From: Streptosporangiaceae bacterium | Lineage (GTDB): Bacteria; Actinomycetota; Actinomycetes; Streptosporangiales; Streptosporangiaceae | Assembly (NCBI GenBank): GCA_025964715.1 | Contig: JAOPYH010000191.1 | Span: 1-44,626 of the forward strand | Direction: 5' to 3' | Length of the DNA: 44,626 nt | Shown here: one piece after another, positions 12,691 to 19,707 of the stretch | Position numbering within the stretch: the first letter of the stretch is position 1 | Layout of the letters: each line of letters begins with the position of its first letter | The notes under the pieces: generated by a model | Told to the model about the DNA's origin: nothing | The model's database searches: none | What the model saw: only the letters and a program-made list of their open reading frames with translations | Translations under genes and position numbers: made by a program

Positions 12691-13764
12691 TCAGGGGTAG
12701 TCCGGAGCGCCGGCGGGCATGGTAAATCGGAACTCGGCGCCGCCGCCGGGGGCGCTCTGCACGGTTATCGCGCCGCCGTGCGCCTCCACCAGGCCCTTCA
12801 CGATGTACAGGCCCAGCCCGGTGCCACTGCGCCGGTCGGCGTGACCGCGCCAGAACTGGCGGAAAACGCGCTTGGCCGCCTCGGGCGGGATGCCCTCGCC
12901 CTCATCTCGCACGGACACGGCGGCCCCGTCCTTGCGCGCGTCCGACTCCACCACGACCGTGACAGTACCAGCGCCGTGCCTGACCGCGTTCTCGATCAGA
13001 TTGCTGAGAATCTGATCGATCTTGTCCGGGTCGAGCCACATCTCCGGCGGCGTGCCGCGGGCCTCCAGCCGGAAGCGGTCCTCCGCCTCGCCCGCCGCGA
13101 CCCGCCCGGCGATCACCTTGCGCACCGCGGCGGCGAGATCCACCACCTGGCGGCGCATCTCCAGCCGCCCGGACTCGATGCGGGACACATCGAGCAGCTC
13201 GGTGATGAGGCGGGTGACGCGGTCGGCGTCGGCGTTCACCGTCTCGAGCATCACGCGCTTCTGGTCGTCGTTGAAGCGGTGCCACTTGGCCAGGAGCGTC
13301 GCGGTGAACCCCTTGACGCTGGTCAGCGGGGAGCGCAGCTCGTGCGCCACGGTGGAGACGAGGTCAGCGCGGTCGCGCTCCTGGCGCTCCCGCCGCGCCG
13401 CGTCGCGCAGGCAGACGGTGAACCGCTCGACCCGCCCGCCCGCTCCGCGATGGTAGGCCGCGGTCACCAGGAGTTCCGTGCCGCCGGCGAGGTACAGCGA
13501 GGACTCCGGATGCCGGGTCCGGGTGGCGAGCCCGGCGTAGGGGTCCAGGCACTTCCACCAGTCGCCACCCTCGGCGTCGTAGAGCGGGAGGACGTCGCGG
13601 AAATCGCGCCCGAGCGCCTCGGCCGCGGGGATCCGGGTCAGCCGCGCTGCCGTACGGTTGAAGACTGTGATCCTGGCCCGGGAGTCGGCCACGAGGAGCC
13701 CGTCGGGCAGCTCATCGGGACAGGGCAGGTCTGAGGGCACGTGCGGGGAATCCGCTCCGCCCAC
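12691..13764 (-). CDS. orphan PAS-domain sensor histidine kinase
   Basis: This is a cytoplasmic two-component sensor kinase of 357 residues. A PAS domain covers about residues 18-120. The HisKA domain has H-box VAHELRSPLTS with phospho-accepting His141. The HATPase_c domain shows the N-box SNLIENAVRHG, G1 DEGEGIP and G2 GTGLGLYIVKG, all intact, so it should be active. No transmembrane segment is seen, so the PAS domain probably reads an internal signal. I choose GTG 13764 because GGAGG lies five bases upstream; ATG 13776 lacks a ribosome site, although the frame opens to 13932. No response regulator is adjacent. A kinase in this place next to pheST is, from memory, also found in streptomycetes. 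Confidence 0.9.
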   Translation of the reverse strand: MGGADSPHVPSDLPCPDELPDGLLVADSRARITVFNRTAARLTRIPAAEALGRDFRDVLPLYDAEGGDWWKCLDPYAGLATRTRHPESSLYLAGGTELLVTAAYHRGAGGRVERFTVCLRDAARRERQERDRADLVSTVAHELRSPLTSVKGFTATLLAKWHRFNDDQKRVMLETVNADADRVTRLITELLDVSRIESGRLEMRRQVVDLAAAVRKVIAGRVAAGEAEDRFRLEARGTPPEMWLDPDKIDQILSNLIENAVRHGAGTVTVVVESDARKDGAAVSVRDEGEGIPPEAAKRVFRQFWRGHADRRSGTGLGLYIVKGLVEAHGGAITVQSAPGGGAEFRFTMPAGAPDYP

Positions 13765-13800
13765 AACAGCCTCCATCGCACCAGCGCTTCGATCCCCCGC

Positions 13801-13860
13801 GTCCCGCGGGGAACAGGCCTGCCGAACAGACTCTATAGGCAGGCCCGCGGTCCGCGGGAC
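13801..13860. repeat. nested inverted repeats upstream of the histidine kinase gene
   Basis: Outer arms GTCCCGCGG (13801-13809) and CCGCGGGAC (13852-13860), and inner arms GGCCTGCC (13816-13823) and GGCAGGCC (13838-13845), form a nested palindrome. Its AT-rich centre holds TATAGA on the minus strand (13837-13832), a possible -10 element about 70 bases before the kinase start. This could be an operator-promoter for the kinase or a cruciform-type mRNA leader; a matching -35 is not evident. Confidence 0.4.
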
Positions 13861-13941
13861 CCGGTGAACCTCAGGCCCGGAGGGCTTTGCGGACAGCGCC
13901 CCCGGGGCCGGATCCGCGAGAGGGCGCGCCACCGGCCGGCC

Positions 13942-13969
13942 GCGACCCGGCGCGGGAGCGCCGGGTCGC
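13942..13969 (-). terminator. terminator-like hairpin after the STAS gene
   Basis: GCGACCCGGCGC (13942-13953) and GCGCCGGGTCGC (13958-13969) form a perfect 12-pair GC stem with a four-base loop, beginning 31 bases beyond the STAS stop codon on the minus strand. There is no T-run, as is common for actinomycete stem-loop terminators. It separates the STAS gene from the histidine kinase transcription unit. Confidence 0.55.
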
Positions 13970-13999
13970 AGGTCAGCGCCGCAGAGCTCCGGCGCAAGG

Positions 14000-14449
14000 T
14001 CAGGTCAGCGGTGAAGCCTGGGGCGCCTGCCCCTCCCGGATGGCGTCCTCCACACTGTCGTACAGCCTGAACAGCCGGTCCAGCCGGGTGATCACGAAGA
14101 TCCGCCGTTGTGGTGCGCGCACCCGGGCGAGCCGGAGGTCGCCACCGCGCTCACGCAGTTTGTTGCGTACGGCGACCAGTGTCCCCAGACCGGTCGCGTC
14201 GCAGAATCGGACCTCCGCGAAATCCACCACGATGCACCCGAAACCCGCCTCAGCGAGCCCGAAGAGCCGGGTTCGGAGCGTGTCGGCGGTCCGCAGATCT
14301 ATCTCTCCGGCCACCTCCGCGACGACGACGCGGCGGTTGCGGCCGCTCACGGTGACGGCAAGCGTCACCTCGCCGTGTCTCCCGTGACTGCAGATGAGGT
14401 CACGGCGCCGGCGGCGCGTCGCAACACCGGCCTTGCTGTTGTCGGCCAT
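14000..14449 (-). CDS. STAS-domain protein (anti-anti-sigma factor type)
   Basis: The 149-residue protein has a STAS fold over about residues 25-135, with the regulatory-loop motif RFCDATGLGTLV. In SpoIIAA/RsbV proteins this loop carries the Ser or Thr phosphorylated by the partner anti-sigma kinase; here Thr86 would be the site. Such proteins release a sigma factor by binding the anti-sigma factor when unphosphorylated. No RsbW-like kinase or sigma factor gene is adjacent; the neighbouring kinase is a histidine kinase with a different catalytic design, so the partner lies elsewhere. The start is uncertain: the frame is open to TTG 14587, but ATG 14449 gives a sensible length, with only a weak GGGGA ahead. 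The N-terminus is rich in arginine (TRRRRRD). Confidence 0.8.
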   Translation of the reverse strand: MADNSKAGVATRRRRRDLICSHGRHGEVTLAVTVSGRNRRVVVAEVAGEIDLRTADTLRTRLFGLAEAGFGCIVVDFAEVRFCDATGLGTLVAVRNKLRERGGDLRLARVRAPQRRIFVITRLDRLFRLYDSVEDAIREGQAPQASPLT

Positions 14450-14672
14450 ACCGTCCCCGTTCGTCGCGGCACCATCGCCGCTCACATCAACACCGTAAGC
14501 ATCCGTTGAGACGCAGAAATCCCTCTCGGGGTTGGTTCCGCACTCCTCCTTTTGGAGGACTCCCTCGACAGACCCCTCTCGGGCCAATGAAACGTGCGTG
14601 ATCCATCCTTACAGATGTCGATGACGCGATATCAGTGTTTCCCGGCCTCATGGGGCCATAGATCCGGCCAAC

Positions 14673-14690
14673 CCAGGCGCCGCGCCCTGG
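14673..14690 (-). terminator. possible short stem-loop after trmH
   Basis: CCAGGCGC and GCGCCCTGG form a stem with one bulged base directly after the TrmH-family gene stop. It is weak evidence for a terminator of the infC-rpmI-rplT-trmH unit; no T-run follows. The remaining bases up to 14450 show nothing else I can support. Confidence 0.3.
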
Positions 14691-14692
14691 TG

Positions 14693-15514
14693 TCAGACGG
14701 CAGGCCGGCGCTGGGCGCGGGCCGAGGCGTAGAGACAGACGGCCGCGGCCGTGGCGAGGTTCAGGCTCTCGGCTCGGCCGTAAATCGGGACACGGACGAC
14801 CTCGTCGGCCTGCGCCAGGATGTCCTCGGGCAGGCCCCAGGCCTCGTTGCCGAAGACCCATGCCGTCGGACGGGCCAGCAGGCCGTCGTCGATGGTGTCG
14901 TCGAGGGTGCGCTTGCCCGCCCCGTCGGCCGCGAGCACCGTGAGCCCGGCGGTCTTCAGCCCATGGATCACTGCGTCGAACCGGGGGCCGACCACGACCG
15001 GAAGATGGAAGGTCGAGCCCGCGGCGGCGCGCACGCACTTGCCGTTGTACGGGTCGACGGAGGCGTCGGTGAAGATCACCGAGTCCGACCCGGCGGCGTC
15101 GGCCGTGCGCAGGACCGTGCCGGCGTTACCGGGATCGCGTACGTGTGCGAGCACCGTGACCAGGCTGGGAGCCGTCTCCAGGGCCGCGCTCAGCGGCACG
15201 TCGACGAAGCCGCACACCGCCAGCAGTCCCTGCGGCGTCACGGTCTGCGCGAGCTCGGACATGACCTCGCCGCTGACCCGGAGTACGGGTACGCCCGCGG
15301 TCTCGGCCGCGTGGACGAGATCGGCGTAACGGGCCTCGGCGTCGGCCGTGGTGAACAGTTCTACGAGGCCATTGGGCAACTCCAGCGCCTCGCGTACCGC
15401 CTGCGGCCCTTCAGCGAGGAACCGCCTGTCCCTGCTGCGAAAAGCGCGTTTGGCGAGCCGCCGAGCCGCCTTCACCCGTGGTGATCGGATTGAGGTCAGC
15501 TCGAGGCCCGCCAT
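14693..15514 (-). CDS. TrmH/SpoU-family RNA 2'-O-methyltransferase
   Basis: The 273-residue protein has the three SPOUT knot motifs: DPGNAGTVLRTADAAG (about 127-142, motif 1, with the catalytic-type Asn-Ala-Gly-Thr), WVFGNEAWGL (about 218, motif 2) and VPIYGRAESLNLATAAA (about 242, motif 3). An N-terminal substrate-binding domain (KAARRLAKRAFRSRDRRFLAEG) resembles RlmB/TsnR-type proteins. It most likely methylates a ribose in rRNA or tRNA with S-adenosylmethionine; the exact nucleotide cannot be read from sequence. It lies 19 bases after rplT on the same strand and is probably the last gene of the infC operon. It could also be an antibiotic-resistance-type methylase, but its chromosomal place argues for housekeeping. 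Confidence 0.88.
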   Translation of the reverse strand: MAGLELTSIRSPRVKAARRLAKRAFRSRDRRFLAEGPQAVREALELPNGLVELFTTADAEARYADLVHAAETAGVPVLRVSGEVMSELAQTVTPQGLLAVCGFVDVPLSAALETAPSLVTVLAHVRDPGNAGTVLRTADAAGSDSVIFTDASVDPYNGKCVRAAAGSTFHLPVVVGPRFDAVIHGLKTAGLTVLAADGAGKRTLDDTIDDGLLARPTAWVFGNEAWGLPEDILAQADEVVRVPIYGRAESLNLATAAAVCLYASARAQRRPAV

Positions 15515-15533
15515 CAGCGATTCGTTCTCCGGC

Positions 15534-15914
15534 TCAAGCGGCTTCGCTGCTGCCCTCGGCGGGCAGCGACTCCTTGGCCAGCGCGACCAGCGTCGCGAAG
15601 ACCTCGGGCTCGTTGACCGCGAGCTCGGCCAGCATGCGCCGGTCGACCTCGAGCTCAGCGGCCTTGAGTCCCTGGATGAACCGGTTGTAGGTCATCCCGT
15701 TGGCGCGGGCAGCGGCGTTGATCCGCTGAATCCACAGGCGCCGGAACTGGCCCTTGCGGTCCTTGCGGTCCCGGTAGGCGTAGGTCATCGAGTGGAGCAT
15801 CTGCTCCTTGGCCTTGCGGTACAGACGCGACCGCTGGCCACGGTAACCACTCGCCCGCTCCAGGACGACCCGGCGCTTCTTGGCGGCGTTGACCGCCCTC
15901 TTCACGCGTGCCAC
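15534..15914 (-). CDS. rplT: 50S ribosomal protein L20
   Basis: L20 is an early assembly protein of the large subunit that binds 23S rRNA. The 126-residue protein starts [15 protein letters not shown] and has the expected very basic N-terminal extension (residues 1-60), followed by the globular domain containing [19 protein letters not shown] short acidic/serine tail (PAEGSSEAA) makes it slightly longer than most. The start is GTG 15914, with GGGAG nine bases upstream. In E. coli and Bacillus, L20 represses its own operon by binding an mRNA copy of its rRNA site; the hairpins in the two spacers upstream are candidate targets. Confidence 0.97.
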   Translation of the reverse strand: MARVKRAVNAAKKRRVVLERASGYRGQRSRLYRKAKEQMLHSMTYAYRDRKDRKGQFRRLWIQRINAAARANGMTYNRFIQGLKAAELEVDRRMLAELAVNEPEVFATLVALAKESLPAEGSSEAA

Positions 15915-15934
15915 GTTTCAAACTCCCTCGTGGG

Positions 15935-15958
15935 GGCCGGTGCCTTGGGCTACCGGCC
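15935..15958 (-). promoter_or_regulatory. stem-loop between rpmI and rplT
   Basis: GGCCGGT (15935-15941) and ACCGGCC (15952-15958) form a perfect seven-pair stem with a ten-base loop, immediately upstream of the rplT ribosome binding site on the minus strand. It could modulate L20 translation or be a binding site for L20 itself (inference). Confidence 0.45.
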
Positions 15959-15982
15959 GGTCGTACGAACGGCTGGACTTGG

Positions 15983-16177
15983 TTACTTGCGGAGCAGCTT
16001 TTTGATCTTCTTGCTGTCGCCTTCGGACAGCACGGTCTCGTTCTTGAGCCGGCGAGTCCGCCAGGACGGCTTGTGCTCGTTGTAGTGGGCGCGGTTGGCG
16101 CGGCGGCGCATCAGCTTGCCGGAGCCGGTCACGCGAAACCGTTTCTTGGCACCGCTGTGGGTCTTCGTCTTCGGCAT
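15983..16177 (-). CDS. rpmI: 50S ribosomal protein L35
   Basis: The 64-residue protein is [20 protein letters not shown] at its start and [10 protein letters not shown] near its end, fully typical of bacterial L35. It sits on the surface of the large subunit and is always co-transcribed with infC and rplT. The start is ATG 16177 with a GGGAGAAG ribosome site; the open frame to 16282 runs back into the spacer and is not conserved. The spacer to rplT is 68 bases. Confidence 0.97.
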   Translation of the reverse strand: MPKTKTHSGAKKRFRVTGSGKLMRRRANRAHYNEHKPSWRTRRLKNETVLSEGDSKKIKKLLRK

Positions 16178-16203
16178 GGTCGCCGTCTTCTCCCTCGAAC
16201 TCA

Positions 16204-16224
16204 GCCCCCGCAGCGTGCGGGGGC
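16204..16224 (-). promoter_or_regulatory. stem-loop between infC and rpmI
   Basis: GCCCCCGCA (16204-16212) and TGCGGGGGC (16216-16224) form a perfect nine-pair stem with a three-base loop, 26 bases ahead of the rpmI start. A second small palindrome (CCCTGCC/GGCAGGG) lies near 16300. Together they give the 147-base infC-rpmI spacer strong RNA structure. In E. coli the L20 translational operator lies around this junction, so regulation of rpmI-rplT is a reasonable guess. Confidence 0.5.
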
Positions 16225-16324
16225 GTACCTGGTCGGGCGCTTCACCACCGGGTGACGCACCCAGGCCAGGCACTGTTTGCAAGCGTCGTGCCCTGCCGGG
16301 CAGGGATCTCCGATCGGCCTCCGG

Positions 16325-16930
16325 TCAGGAGTCCTGCTCGGTCTCCGAGCCATGCTCGGTCTCCGAGCGCTGCGCGCGATCCGCGCGCTCGGCCTTGGCT
16401 TCGGCCTTGGCCTCGGCCTTCTTCTTGTGCGGGCCGATCACCATGATCATATTCCGGCCGTCCTGCTTCGGACGCGACTCGACGAAGCCGAGCTCCTCGA
16501 CATCGTCGGCGAGCCTCTGCAGGAGGCGGAAACCGAGCTCCGGGCGGGACTGCTCACGGCCACGGAACATGATCGTTACCTTGACCTTGTCACCCGCCTG
16601 GAGGAACCGCACCACGTGACCCTTCTTGGTCTCGTAGTCATGCGGATCGATCTTCGGCCGGAGCTTGATCTCCTTGATGATCGTATGCGCCTGGTTCTTA
16701 CGCGCTTCACGTGCCTTCATCGCGGACTCGTACTTGAACTTGCCGTAATCCATGAGCTTGGCCACGGGCGGCCGCGCCGTCGGAGCGACCTCGACGAGGT
16801 CCAGATCCGATTCACGGGCAAGGTCGAGCGCCTTGGCGATGGGCACGATGCCCACCTGTTCGCCGTTCGGGCCGACGAGCCGGACCTCGGGCACGCGAAT
16901 GCGGTCGTTGATACGCGGTTCGGCGCTGAT
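16325..16930 (-). CDS. infC: translation initiation factor IF-3, probable ATC start
   Basis: IF3 binds the 30S subunit and rejects non-canonical start codons. The 201-residue protein has the N-terminal domain ([15 protein letters not shown]), the linker with [10 protein letters not shown] and the C-terminal domain with [21 protein letters not shown] basic/acidic low-complexity tail rich in Lys, Ala and Glu makes it longer than the 180 residues of E. coli. No ATG, GTG or TTG is suitably placed: AAGGAGG (16941-16935) lies four bases before ATC (16930-16928), which begins the conserved ISAEPRIND sequence. The next GTG would remove the conserved N-terminus. Rare AUU/AUC starts are the known autoregulatory device of infC, since IF3 discriminates against them. 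The attenuator at 16993-17028 adds a second control layer. Confidence 0.95.
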   Translation of the reverse strand: MSAEPRINDRIRVPEVRLVGPNGEQVGIVPIAKALDLARESDLDLVEVAPTARPPVAKLMDYGKFKYESAMKAREARKNQAHTIIKEIKLRPKIDPHDYETKKGHVVRFLQAGDKVKVTIMFRGREQSRPELGFRLLQRLADDVEELGFVESRPKQDGRNMIMVIGPHKKKAEAKAEAKAERADRAQRSETEHGSETEQDS

Positions 16931-16992
16931 GGGACCTCCTTGGGGCGTAAGACGTAAGACGTCGCTACGACCGGTCGTACCCCGGGCCCTCG

Positions 16993-17028
16993 AAAAGCAA
17001 AAGCCCCGCACGACTCCCGCGCGAGGCC
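16993..17028 (-). terminator. intrinsic terminator in the infC leader (attenuator)
   Basis: Read on the minus strand, GGCCTCGCGCG (17028-17018), loop GGAGT and CGTGCGGGGCT (17012-17002) pair over 11 positions with three G-U pairs. TTTGCTTTT (17001-16993) follows directly. This is the clearest intrinsic terminator in the window and one of very few with a T-run. It stands 62 bases before the infC start and after the long leader, so it should stop transcripts before the operon unless the leader folds differently. Confidence 0.75.
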
Positions 17029-17104
17029 ACCAACGGTCACCTCGACGGCAACAGCCGGCGAGGCGGGCGACGCACGCGATGAATCGCGGGTCACCGGACC
17101 GGTA

Positions 17105-17175
17105 CCCACCGGCCTGAGTGGCCGGTCAGGTGGGAGATGGCCTCCGCTTGAGCGCCCAGAGCGAAGGCTCTGGGC
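17105..17175 (-). promoter_or_regulatory. structured 5' leader of infC
   Basis: Within the 17029-17370 gene-free stretch, the minus-strand leader of infC contains a perfect nine-pair hairpin (17154-17162 with 17167-17175, four-base loop) and a second, nested stem (17109-17114 with 17120-17125, flanked by CCCACC/GGTGGG at 17105-17110 and 17129-17134). A possible -10 element TACTCT lies at about 17197-17192, without a convincing -35. These elements precede the attenuator and could form the sensing part of a leader RNA. The remaining bases, 17198-17370, must hold the NUDIX gene promoter, but I could not identify it with confidence. Confidence 0.5.
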
Positions 17176-17370
17176 CGGTCAGCGACTAAGAGTATCAGCT
17201 CTCGGACGTGAGACGGTATTCCGCTGTCCACACCCGGCTAGCGTCACATTCCGGACGGAGACAACCTTGTGCGGCCCTGCCGTTCCCGGGATCCCGCTGT
17301 TACCTTGGGAGCACGCACGACCTCTTCACTGTCGTCCCCAGTGTCGCCGACGAGAGAGGCGCCCGAGCCC

Positions 17371-17868
17371 ATGCGCGAGCCGGCCGGTCTGGGATACGCC
17401 CCGGCCCCGATGGCGGTCGGGCTGGAGTTCGCCCAGAAGGCGTTCATCACCCACGGCCGGCATCTGCTCCTCGTCCGCAAGTCCGGCTCGGATCCGCACC
17501 ACCCGGGCCGCTGGGAGGTCCCCGGCGGCCGGCTCCAGGCGAACGGGGACATCGACCTCGACGACCATATCCGGCGAGAGGTCTGGGAAGAGGTCGGGAT
17601 CAAGGTCGACCCGGGGCCGCCATTCCATCTGTGGCAGTGGTACATGCCCGAATGGGACCAGCCCGGCCATCTGCAGACCCGTGTGGTGGCCGTAGCGCGC
17701 GCCTGCCGGCCGGTGAGCCTGGACATCACCACGATGAACCAGGTCGCGGGCGACCATCTCAGCGAGGCCGCGTGGGTGCCCCGCGGCGCAGTGCAGGACT
17801 ACGACCTGATCCCCGGCCTGCGGCCCGTCATGCGGCATTTCCTCAGCCTGCCCGCGGAGTGCGACTGA
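17371..17868 (+). CDS. NUDIX hydrolase
   Basis: A 165-residue protein with a NUDIX fold over about residues 15-150. It shows GRWEVPGGRL followed by REVWEEVGI, the helix of the Nudix box that supplies the metal-binding glutamates. The first half of the box is unusual: two or three residues are inserted and the expected Glu before the helix is replaced (LQANGDIDLDDHIR). Such proteins cut nucleoside diphosphate-linked compounds, but this one's substrate cannot be told. ATG 17371 is chosen for domain fit; the frame opens to 17269, ATG 17410 is an alternative, and ribosome sites are weak. It ends three bases before the PfkB-like gene, so the two are almost certainly co-transcribed. It is the first gene of the accessory island between infC and aroE. 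Confidence 0.85.
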   Translation: MREPAGLGYAPAPMAVGLEFAQKAFITHGRHLLLVRKSGSDPHHPGRWEVPGGRLQANGDIDLDDHIRREVWEEVGIKVDPGPPFHLWQWYMPEWDQPGHLQTRVVAVARACRPVSLDITTMNQVAGDHLSEAAWVPRGAVQDYDLIPGLRPVMRHFLSLPAECD

Positions 17869-17871
17869 AGA

Positions 17872-18834
17872 ATGACGACCGCCTTGGCCGCCTGGTCCCC
17901 TGTCGAGTGGCCGGGTCTGCACCGCGCTCCGCGGCCGCGCTTCGGTCTCACCGTCCTTGGTGACGTCCGGATCGAGCTCCGCTCCGAACTGCCCGAGCGC
18001 AGCTTCACCGAGCTGACCGAGGACCACCTGGCCTACGCGCCCGCGCAGGCAGTGGTGGCCGGCACGGCGATCAACCTCGCCAGGCACGCCGTCGGCTATT
18101 TCCGCGCCATCACCGTCCTCGGCAAGATCGGCGATGATCCCTTTACCCCGATCATCCGGCGCACCCTGCGCGAGCTCGGCGTGGCCGACCGGCTCAGCGC
18201 CGAGCCCGGCATGCCCAACGGTTTCAGCGTGATGCTCCGCGACCGGGGCACGCCCGGCCGACGCGGGGTACGGCTGCTGGTCGCGGGTGAGGAGTCACCG
18301 AGCGGCCGGCTGTCCGCGGCCGACGTGCGCCGCTGCGCGCCCGCCCTCGAACGGGCGGACGTTCTGTTCGTCGATGGCTATTCACTGCTGTCCCCGCTCT
18401 CACGCGAGGGCCTGCGCGCGGCCGTACGCCTGGCCCGGGCGGCCGGGACCCTGGTCGCCTTCGACCTGGTACCGCATGACATACACCTGCGCCTGCGGCC
18501 GGAGGACGTGCTGCCGTTTCTCGCGGCGGCCGACGTGATCCTCACCGAGGCGCCGACCGTGGCCGGGTTGCTCGGCAGGCCCGTACCCCTGGACTCGGCC
18601 GGCGCGCACGGCCTGCTGCCGGCGCTCGACCGGGCACTGGCCGAGGCCGGCCACGGGGGGCCGCTGTGGTTTTTGCGATTCGGGGACACCCACCTGGAAT
18701 TCACCCTGGCCTACCGGCGCGGATCACTGCTGATGGAGTACCCCACCGGATATCGCGCGGGTGCCCAGCGGACCGGCTACGGCGACCGGCTTGCGGTCAG
18801 CGAGCTCTACTGGTGGCTGTCGCAGGGACGCTGA
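17872..18834 (+). CDS. PfkB-family (ribokinase-like) kinase, divergent
   Basis: The 320-residue protein folds like ribokinase and adenosine kinase. TVLGDVRIEL (27-36) opens the core, VVAGTAINLARHA (61-73) matches the first PfkB signature, and LGKIGDDPF (83-91) and AFDLVPHD (196-203) follow the family pattern. The second signature is degraded to TGYGDRLAV (301-309): the anion-hole GAGD becomes GYGD, but the catalytic base Asp305 remains. It probably phosphorylates a sugar or nucleoside hydroxyl; the substrate is unknown. The start ATG lies three bases after the NUDIX stop. Its 3' end overlaps the convergent HIT-like gene by 28 bases, a tight arrangement suggesting the island has been kept together. 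Confidence 0.85.
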   Translation: MTTALAAWSPVEWPGLHRAPRPRFGLTVLGDVRIELRSELPERSFTELTEDHLAYAPAQAVVAGTAINLARHAVGYFRAITVLGKIGDDPFTPIIRRTLRELGVADRLSAEPGMPNGFSVMLRDRGTPGRRGVRLLVAGEESPSGRLSAADVRRCAPALERADVLFVDGYSLLSPLSREGLRAAVRLARAAGTLVAFDLVPHDIHLRLRPEDVLPFLAAADVILTEAPTVAGLLGRPVPLDSAGAHGLLPALDRALAEAGHGGPLWFLRFGDTHLEFTLAYRRGSLLMEYPTGYRAGAQRTGYGDRLAVSELYWWLSQGR

Positions 18835-19580
18835 CCCCGCTCCCCCGCCACGGGGAGCAGCGTCCGCAGCGTGGTGAGGAAACGGTGCCTGCTGGCGGGA
18901 AGGCCGAACATCTCCTGCCAGCGCCACAGCCGCGAGTCCTCCCCCTGACCACCCGCCGCGGCCTCGCCGGGGCCCGCCGCGGTGGCCGCGGCCCAGCGCA
19001 GGAACTGTCCGGGGACGTCCTCGGCCGCGTAGACCCGGGCGTCCGCGTCCTCCTCGACGAGCAGGTACGAGCGGCCGGCGGCGTGCAGGTCCCCCAGGGC
19101 CTGGTGCGTGGCGGGGACACCGGTCAGCCCCTGGCTCTCCACGACCGAGCGGACACCGGGCGCGCCGGGGAGGAGGTGCCAGTGCGCGTGGTCGATGCAC
19201 GATCCCGCTCCCTGTGGACTGGCCGGGCCGTGCTCCAGCACCACGATCCCCGCCGTGCCATAGGCCTCCCGATAGATCTCGCCGAGGTCGTCACGCCAGC
19301 GCAGCGCCGCGCGCCACAGCCGCCCGGGGAACGCGCCGGCACAGGTCCAGTGAGCCATGCTCACGAGCAGCAGATGACCTTCGACCACCGGCGCGAGGTC
19401 TGGCACGACGTAGAAATCCGGGTCCCCGCACAGGATCCCGTCCGCGCCCGGCAGCCCCGCCATGTCGTTGAAGCGGAACCTCAGCGGCGGGCACAGCACA
19501 CAGTCCCGTTCGCCGGTCTCCCCCGCCGCCAGCCGGACCCGCCGTATTACCTCATCACGTGTGAGGACCAAAGCATCCAC
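18807..19580 (-). CDS. HIT-like (histidine triad) hydrolase or transferase
   Basis: The 257-residue protein has a HIT-type fold: CVLC (27-30), a likely zinc pair seen in many HIT proteins; FYVVPDLAPVVEGHLLLVS (57-75), the standard beta hairpin; and CIDHAHWHLLPG (128-139) with the triad His131, His133 and His135. The middle histidine is the usual nucleophile, which forms a nucleotidyl intermediate. The C-terminal 110 residues lie beyond the minimal domain and are unlike common HIT proteins. GTG 19580 is the start, with a weak ribosome site. It is convergent with the PfkB-like gene and divergent from the toroid gene. Substrate unknown; nucleoside phosphoramidates, dinucleotides or nucleotide sugars are possible. 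Confidence 0.82.
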   Translation of the reverse strand: MDALVLTRDEVIRRVRLAAGETGERDCVLCPPLRFRFNDMAGLPGADGILCGDPDFYVVPDLAPVVEGHLLLVSMAHWTCAGAFPGRLWRAALRWRDDLGEIYREAYGTAGIVVLEHGPASPQGAGSCIDHAHWHLLPGAPGVRSVVESQGLTGVPATHQALGDLHAAGRSYLLVEEDADARVYAAEDVPGQFLRWAAATAAGPGEAAAGGQGEDSRLWRWQEMFGLPASRHRFLTTLRTLLPVAGERGQRPCDSHQ

Positions 19581-19610
19581 CGCCGATCTCGCGCCATCCT
19601 TTGCATGTCA

Positions 19611-19639
19611 TTGACACACCTATGGGGTCCTTGGATAAA
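19611..19639 (+). promoter_or_regulatory. strong sigma-70-type promoter for the toroid gene
   Basis: TTGACA at 19611-19616, a 17-base spacer and GATAAA at 19634-19639. The -35 is perfect and the -10 matches four of six, unusual for this GC-rich genome. It points at the toroid gene, whose start is at 19708, giving a leader of about 60 bases. The divergent HIT-like gene shares the 127-base region, but I saw no equally good promoter on its strand. Confidence 0.7.
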
Positions 19640-19707
19640 TAGCCACCGGGGCAACAACAGTCACAGAGGGCGGTCAGTGTGATCCAGCGCCGGTCCGGGC
19701 GGCGGCG

